A stretch of 64,000 bases of DNA from Cyrtodaria siliqua (taxonomy: Eukaryota; Mollusca; Bivalvia; Adapedonta; Hiatellidae): contig JAWPHD010004352.1 of the NCBI GenBank assembly GCA_037043455.1, positions 1 to 64,000 on the forward strand. Reading direction: 5' to 3'. The first letter of the stretch is position 1; each line of letters starts with the position of its first letter. A program made the position numbers and the translations under genes. The notes under the pieces were generated by a model. The model saw only the letters and a program-made list of their open reading frames with translations, was not told where the DNA came from and did not search any database. This document shows positions 24,801-33,800 of this stretch, piece after piece.

Positions 24801-27800
24801 GACGATAGGGCCTTCATTTTTCATCCTATCTTTACCAAACTTTACCACATTGTTACTATCAATGAAAGCTCGGACAAGTTCGAAAACCAGTTATATCGGA
24901 TTAGTAAAAGCGGAGTTATGGCCCTTGATTTAGTTAAAAATGCTATATTTTGCCTCGTTACGACGATAGGGGCTTCATTGTTCATCAGATCTTTACCAAA
25001 CTTTATCAGATTGTAATTTCAATGAAAGCTCGGACAAGTTCGAAAACCATTCATATCGGACCAGTAACAGCGGAGTTATGGCCCTTGATTTAGTTAAAAC
25101 TGCAATATTTTGCCTTGTTAAGACGACAGGGCCTTCATTTTTCATTAGATCTTTACCAAACTTTATCAGATTGTTAATGTCTATGAAAGCTTGGTCAAGT
25201 TCGAAAACCAGCCATAAACAGCGGAGTTATGGCCCTTGAATTTTTTTATTTTTTTTTTAATTTTTATTTTTTACTTTTTTTTTTTAAGCTCTATGTTGGA
25301 CCAGTCGGACCAGTAACAGAGGAGTTATTGCTCTTGATTTAGTTAAACAAGCTATATTTTGCCTCGTTAATATGGTAGGGCCTTCATTTTTCATCTGATC
25401 TTTACCAGATTCTTTAGTTATGGCCCTTGATTTAGTTAAAAAGCAGTTTTTTGCCCGAAACTTTCAAAAAAACATAAATGGCAGTCATTCGCTTCATTGG
25501 TGTTATAAGAGCCGTGTTAGCCAGTTGAGCGTCCACAGGCCCTCTTGGGCCTCTTGTTGTATTTTGTCGTTAGCTCTACTGACCCTAAAGGGCCAAGGGC
25601 AAATATATGACCGTGGTGTTCGTTTTGTTGATAATGGCACACCTAGTGCCTTAATGGCCCGAGGACTTTATGGCCATATACCTCTAAATAAGGGTATTTT
25701 AAAACAGGTAATCTCTTGATAGAGGGGGTCTCTAGAGCAGGTTTGACTATTGATGTTCAACTAAATATTTAAGCTAAGCTATTTGTCTGTACTTCAACTC
25801 AATCTGCAGTTAAGTGCACACTTGATTGCTGTACTTTGATGGTTTCATCATTCTTAACGGTCACACATCTTAGTTGATATAATACCCTTACAGTAGTAGT
25901 TCATTTAATTCTAACATGCATGACGTCACACCCTGATTCATTGGTTAAGTGGGGCTGATAATTTTCTTTACATAGAATAATGAGCTCTGTCAACACAAAG
26001 AGGCCCTGATACGGTCCCTGCAATTGTCCATTTTCAGATAGGCAAAAAATGATTCATATCTTAAGAAAATCTGCAATAAATATATTTATTATACCTCACA
26101 TAAAACGCCCATGCTAAATCCCCTTAGACAACAATGTGTAATTTCTTACTCACGCGAGGGTGATAGTAAATTGCAGGGTGATAGTAAAAATTTATCGCAT
26201 GCGCAGCTTTGATGCTCGTTGGAGTGCGTACTGTTTCGGTGATGTCATCGGCTCATTATGGTGAAATGCTATTTTTAACTCATCATAACTTCAAAAGTAC
26301 TTACCCTCACCACTGTAGGTTCGATCCCTCAGGGGCCTAGGAATCTTTATGTGAGGAAGCTATCCAGCTGGCTTGCGGAACGTCGGTGGTTCTACCCAGG
26401 TGCCCGCCCGTGCACGAAAATTGCCCGGAGGGGCACCTGGGGTCTTCCTCCACCAGTGGAAGCTGGAAAGTCGCCATATGACCTTAGCTGTTGATGCGAC
26501 TATTAAATCCAATTCAATTCAATTCAAAAGTACTTTACTGATTTTAATAAACTACCTAATTTGAAGAAAAAAAAATGAAAGAAAAAAATCCGGCGAAGTG
26601 AAATCTGTACTGAAAATGAACCTTATTTTGTCATGAGCAGATTTCGGTATAATAAAATAAATATCACATTCATGAGAGGGTGATAGTAAGAATGTTCACC
26701 CTGAGGATATGATTATCGCCCGAGGCAAAGCCGAGAGTGATAATCAATATCCGAAGGGTTAGAGGCTGGAGTGTATGAACAGAATGTTTTACGTTCACAC
26801 ATGGTATTATATACACTAAGATGTCTTCAGTATCGTTCCAGATTGGAGTATGATGTATGTAGTGTATGTAGTAATAATATGTTTTATAATAGTGAGAAAA
26901 AAAACATGACCGCATCAGTTTTATATTTTGCGTTTATTTAGTAAATAAATAAACCAGCAATGTACATTAAAAACATTTACGCATAAAGGAATACACCTGA
27001 AAATGTTGTCATACGCCAGGAGGCATCTCCCTCAATCGAATCCTCTGATTCATGTGAATCTATTGCTATCCACACACTTTGGCCAGCAGTCAGTCGTGTA
27101 ATAACCACATTTCCTCCCTGGAGATTTTGATTAATTTGCAAAGGTTCAGATATTCCACTCGAAATGAGTTTTCCATCTACAACCAAATTAGCATGAAGTT
27201 GGTGCACATTATTATTTTCAATAAAAAAGGAGAACAGGTACACACCATTCCTGGGTGTTGTAAATATCCCTGTAAAGCGATTGTAGCCATTTCCTTCATT
27301 CAGGACTATACCATTGAGTTGTACAGTGTGGCCAGGTCCTAAGTTTGCCAAGTCATGGTCGAGGTAAGCAGAGAAAGCAATATTTTCTGAAACTTCTCGT
27401 TCTGAAAGAAAAATGTACAAGTTAAATGGCTTCTGCTGATGATTATTCTACATTTGTAATTTAATTTCGTCTCCTATGCTTGTAAAACCGTGCATAAAAC
27501 ACCAGAAAATGTACAAACTTGTATTTCTGGGGACACGTGTAGGCTGTCGTCTGTTTTTTCTGATGTTACAATTCAAACTATTTCACCTGCATGGAGACAT
27601 AAGGCACTGATATATTTGACCTAGTGAACTAAATGGTCGAGTACTTGCACTTAAGCCTTTTAAAGGGTGTATGCCGTCTTGGCACCTCAGTGGATAAGGC
27701 AGTGTGCATTAGAGCTGCAGAACTCTGCCCCACCTGGGTACAGGTCCTGGTGGTTGCATATTTTATGGGAATTTTCATCTTTCATGTCATCTTCCTCTGG

Positions 27801-30800
27801 GTTCAATGTCCCAACCAATATGATCTAGAATTTGTTAACAGGCAACCGGTTTAATGTCATTTCATTTGAAAGGTGTAGCTTCATTGGAAAGAGAATCTTT
27901 AGATACATTAAAATAAAATTTTTAGAAATGAAGATATTTTAAAAATACCTTTTCTGGTATTGTACCCTGACTGATAGCCTCTTTGTGCTATTCGTTTGTG
28001 ATTGGTACTGCCTCTAGTTGTCATGGAAACAGAGTTGTTCATTCCAAAATGTTGGCTTATGCCGGAATCGTCAGTTTTATCAGTGTCGGTTTCCATGGAG
28101 CATCCACAGAGATTTTTGTTCTGTTTTACCTTAGACTCCATCTCATTTAGTTTCACATCATGATTTTGTTGTTGCGTCTGTAGCTGTTGAATCAGTTCTT
28201 TGTGATTCCTTATCTCCTTGGATTGTCCAGTCTGGTGTTTACTCTTTGATGCCATCTTTTCATCAACCAGTTTGTCGATTGTTTCTGTTTGCATTTTGAC
28301 TGTGTTTTCTAATTGGTTTATTTTCTTTTCCATAATTTTCTTCTCCATTTCCATATTTGTCATTTTTGCTGTCATATTTTCCATATTCACTTCCATGTTG
28401 TCCATTTTTTCTTCCATATTTTTCCATATTCACTTCCATATTTGTCATTTTTGTTTCCATTCCTTTCATTGTCTCAATGAGCACTTTGATTTCAGTAGCA
28501 TCCTCGTTGTCTGGATCCTTGAGAATGGATGCTGAACAATCGCAAACAGTTATAAACAGTATGGTCAGGATTATCATGGTTGAAATTTTCAGAGAAAATA
28601 TCCACTGTTAGATATTATATGTATAACATTCCACACCTAATGAGATGTCTGAGTGTTTGTGAATATTTCACAATAACAGTTTGCAGTTAAAGACACATGT
28701 TTTACTGCTTATCTAAAAGGTCAAATTTGTCATGAAGTGATCATCATAGTACATCCTTATCTGTTATGGTCAACACACACTTTTAGGATAACAAAAACAT
28801 GATCCATTTATGGCTGTTTAACAACATATTTAACCCTTGACCCGCTGAGCACGACTATAATGCGTCCATCGTAAACCCAGATTAGCCTGGGAGTAACTCA
28901 CAGGCTGATCACGATGTCTGGATGCTGATCAGTCATTTTCCCAAAAACACCCCTATGTCACATCAATGGAATGGTCTTAATTCAAAGAAGGAACAGTCCA
29001 TTATATATATGTAGGAGGTTAAGGGTTAAATCTTAAAGTCCGTTTTACACAGTTTCATGCATCAAAACAAATCAAACGTCAACTGCAGTACCTTCATTTG
29101 TTCTTCCTAACCCCATTATTCAAAAAACATAAATTGTCCATTTTTGTATTTTGTCATTAGCTCTACTGACGGATGGCTTATGCCATGGTCTGTTGTGTTG
29201 TCCCTCGCCAATGGTCTGTTGTGTTGTCCGTCGTCTGTTCATTCTTTAATTTTTTGATGTCAATACTCTAGCCATTACATTTTGTATCAAATCTTTACCA
29301 AACTTGACAATAGTCTGAATAATAAACACCAGAGTTATGGCCCTTGATTTAATGAATCATGCTAGAACACTCTAGCACCTTCATTTGCATCTGATCCTTT
29401 CCAAACTTAGTCTTAATATCGATGAAATCTTGGACCAGCTTGAAAACCGCCAATATCCGATTATAAATGTCAGAGTTATGGCCTTTGGTTTAATGAAAAA
29501 TGCCACATTTTGCCTTGTGAACATTCTAGCATTTGATTTTGCATCCAATCTTTACTAAACCTGTCCAGAACCTTAATATTCAGAAAATCTCAGATGATTT
29601 TGAAAAACACGAAAATCAGATAAGCCAGAGTTCTGGCCCTTGATTTAATAAAACGCACACTATATTTTGCCTTTTCAACACTCTGACACTAATTTTTCAT
29701 CATGCCCACAATATATCATTTCAGACTGGAGTATACTGTATGTAGTGATTGTATGTTTTACTGTTGTGATTACCTTTACTGGTGTGATATGGGCGTGTGT
29801 CTGCTGTTGGCAACGTAAAAGGTTTGTATTTAAAATTATTCAAAGCTTGTTTTACATTCATTACCTAGCAAGTTACAGTTTATACAAATCAGTATTGATG
29901 GTGCAGATGAACAGCATCAACTTGCTCTTATTGTGGTAGAAAACAGGAGAATTTAAAGAGACAAAAAAAGAATGTGAAATGGGGCTTATATAAGTATCAC
30001 GCTGTCCGTAATGTTGCGTAACATATTTTCGTTCTGTCGCGTTACACATTTTTATTACTTGCATACAGTTTTGAAAGGGCTGTTCCCAGACTTCATATAC
30101 ACATAACAACTGATCAAAAAGCAGGGGTTTTCAGCACCTTCAGTGATAGTTTGACTCACAGTGGCCTGTCACTACAACCTTGATTTCACAGGTCATAGTA
30201 CACAAAAAAAAGATTTCACTATAACTGATTGAAAATACTGTTTTAATTTTTCACAAGGTATATATGAAATTCATCAACCCTCTTTGTATGGTTTGTATTT
30301 AAATAAAGGCTTCGAAGCATTTCCTGCTGACTTTGATATCAGCATGCCCATGCCAATTAGTGACATATTCCATGGATATGATGAGAATAAATAACCAAGA
30401 TTCACAAAAGTTGGATTCCATCAAATGAATATTTTGAATATTTTTGAAATACACTTTTCTGGACAATTTAGTCGATAAGAAAATTTCAATTTATGAAGTG
30501 CTATGAAAATAAAACAGCAGCATGTCAGTATTGCTTTTGTTTGTTTGCATGATGTTTTACGTCATTTTCAACAAAGGACGGTCAGTTTTTTTGTGGTGGA
30601 GGCAGACCATCCACTTTTCCTGGGTAGAACCAGTACTGTACGCCTCTCGCCATCCGTAAGAATCAACACTTCCTCACAAGTCGAGCTTCCAGTGGGAATC
30701 GAACCCGCAGCGGTGAGAGGCAAAGGTTTACAACACAACCGGCTGGCCACGGAGATGCAGCCTGTCAGAGTAATGGAATACTAGCCATGGCCTCATTTCG

Positions 30801-33800
30801 TCAACATACACTGGCTTGTCTCCCCTGATAACTCTCTCCAAACAACTAGGTCCAGCCATTTGGTTCACCGGTTTAGCTATATCAGTTTTCATTTAAACTA
30901 ATTATAAACCATTAGCACTCTTTTTGTCGCCTGCTTAGCATGTCAGATACGTAGGGATCACTTTGACCAGCATCGGTGTAACACTCGTGTCTGCTCAATA
31001 AATTCTGAAAGATTGCACCCACCCTTGCAAGCTTTATGATTTGATTGTCCTTTGTGAGAGGATGACCCCTATGATTTTGGGGTCAGTAGGTAAAGGTCAC
31101 TTTCGATCTGATAATGAAAAATAGGTCAATATCTTTTGAAGGGTTGCACCCACTGTCTTCAGACTATAACTTGTTTGTCCATGGTGAGAGAATGACCTAT
31201 TGATTTTATGGTCAGTAGGTCAAAATTCAAGATCACTGATAAGCACAAGGCAGCCGACACAAGCGTTCACAGAAACACTCCCCTAGGTTACTAAAATTCA
31301 TTCAAATTAATAACATTTCAAGATTTTTTTTCTTTTTTAAATAATTATACTGTTTGAAATTTAATATCCTAATTATTCAAAACATAGTAGAAAAAGTACT
31401 TCCTCTAAATGTAATACAATGATAAACACAAAGGAGATCAAATACCAATACCTGAATGTTATCAGAGGAGAGTGCTAAAAGGGAGGTAATTTACAGGTAA
31501 CTGCTGTCTCCGTTGTGGTGCGGTGAATATACAAGTCATGTAATTATGCCTTATTTGTCTTTACAGATGTAGATGCAGGTTTAAATCTAAAAAGAGACAC
31601 AGATACTCATTACTACAAAACCAGGACGATGAAAATGATGATATTGAAATGAAGAAAGGTTTGTCAAACGTATTTATCGTTATTGGTTTTTAGCTCTACT
31701 GTCCAAAGGCCAGACGAGCTTACGCGATGGGGAGTTGTAAATCATCGGTTAGCTTTTTGTTATAATTTTCAGTTAAAATTTTCTGATTTTCAAAAACTTG
31801 ACGTGATGCTTTGGTTTAATTGAATTGAATTGGGTTTTAAGGCGCACCAACACATGAAAGGTTATATGGCGCCTAACAGGCATGAACATGCCAGGTTCAT
31901 CCTCCATTTACATCGAGATAAAATATGGAAAATGGGCCTAGAACCTTCTCACCCTGAACTGCAGAGTTGCTGCAAATTCTATCGTAGAAACTCGATTTAC
32001 GCTGGAGCCATGTTTATTGTTTTTCTGGCACTGCTCTTTTGATGTGGGCGAGATGGAACCTGAAGCAATGCAGGGATCATGATGAAGACCTTTAATAAAC
32101 ATGAACAAAAAATGATAAAATGAACATGAATTTGGGGGGATTCTACCCGGTGCCTACCCCTCCAAAGGGATTTGCAGTGGCCCTATTCTTTGCCCCGTGA
32201 CCAAACGGGGCCCCCTGGAACCACACGGGGATGCTTTGGTTTAATAAGATCATGGAGTTCAACAGTGAACAATATGTACACATGCCTTGGAGTTGTTCTT
32301 GCTTGCTAAGTGTTCTTTAAAAAAATAGACACATTGCAAGTAGTTAGTGATCACAATAACTTCAGGAATGGCTTTTAATTTGCTCAACTTTGCTGTAAAG
32401 GTTTATTTCATTGAGATCTTGGATGAGTTCGACATTGAGCTGAATTAATGGTGCTTTACAGAGTTATTGCCATTGTTTATGTCAAAATAAGGAAACTTCA
32501 GCTTGTTTGCTCAATAACCGACGTTTATGGCTTCTGATTTAAACCAGATTTTATTTTCAGATTTGTTTCAATGAGTCCACGGGTAAGTTCAACAACGAAT
32601 AAAATGTATTATGGAGTTATTGCCCCTGATCATGTCAAAATAGGAAATTTCAGCTTGTTTGCTCAATAACCTACGTTTATGGCTTTTGATTTATACAAGA
32701 TTTTTATTTTAAAGGGACACATGGCAATTTTGATTTTAAAAACTAGCAGCGTCCCGTTAGTTTTTCTACATAAATTGCATCAATAATATATTAAAACTTT
32801 TAGTATAATAAGACGAAATAGTGAATACTTAAAATTTTATTTATTTATTTAAATGTCACCAGGGTAAAAGTAAAAATGGTACTGGATATATAAATCGAGA
32901 CACCCATTTCAAATACTTCAAGATTGCCGTGTGTCCCTTTAAGATTTGTTTGGGATAAGGTACAAATGGATGCCCCGCTTAAGGGATCATTTGTCATCCG
33001 TCGTCGTCTGTTGTCGTCGTCTGTCCGTCACACTTTCACCTGCAACCTAACCTAGACCATAACTTGAAAAGTATTTGGCCTATGTTCATGAAACTTCACA
33101 CACACCTTCATCTTAATCCAAGGAATGTTGTTACACATGTCCAATAACTCTGACTTTCATTTTTAGCTCGACTGATCCTGATCAAAGATCAGCAGACAGA
33201 GCTTATGCTGTGATGCGTCGTCCGTTGTCTGTAAACTTTTTTGTGGCGACTACTCCTTTGAAACTTCTTGACGGATTTTCATGAAACTTCACTGGAATTT
33301 TGCTCTTGGTGTCTAGTTGATCCTAGCAAAAATTCAGGTCGAATGAGAATTCAAGATGACCGCCACGGCTAAAAATAGATTTTAAAAATGTGATTTTATG
33401 GCGACGTCTTCTCAAAAACCATAAGTGATATTGATTTGGACCTTAACCAAAATGACTGGCATGACATGCAGTTGGTCCTAACCAAAGTTCATTTTAATTG
33501 GATGTCAGACATGGCGGCCATCTTTGTTTACATAGAGTTATATAGGAAAAACTTGTGGCGACTACTCCTCTGAAACTACTTGATAGAATTTCATGAAACT
33601 TGAAAGAAATATTGCTCTTGATGTCTGGTTGATCCTAGGAAAAATTCAGGTCGGTTGGAAATTCAAGATGGCCACCACTGCTAAAAATAGGTTTTAAAAA
33701 TGTGACTTTGTGGTGACTGCTTCTCAAAAAACGTAAGTGATATTGAATTGGAACCTTTACCAAAAATGACTAGCACGACATCTTGCAGGCTGATCAGGGT

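Noticed and set aside
31582..31584. Alternative acceptor CAG for exon 17
   Set aside because: Would remove the CRCR residues and change the phase; the acceptor at 31566 keeps the frame with exon 16.
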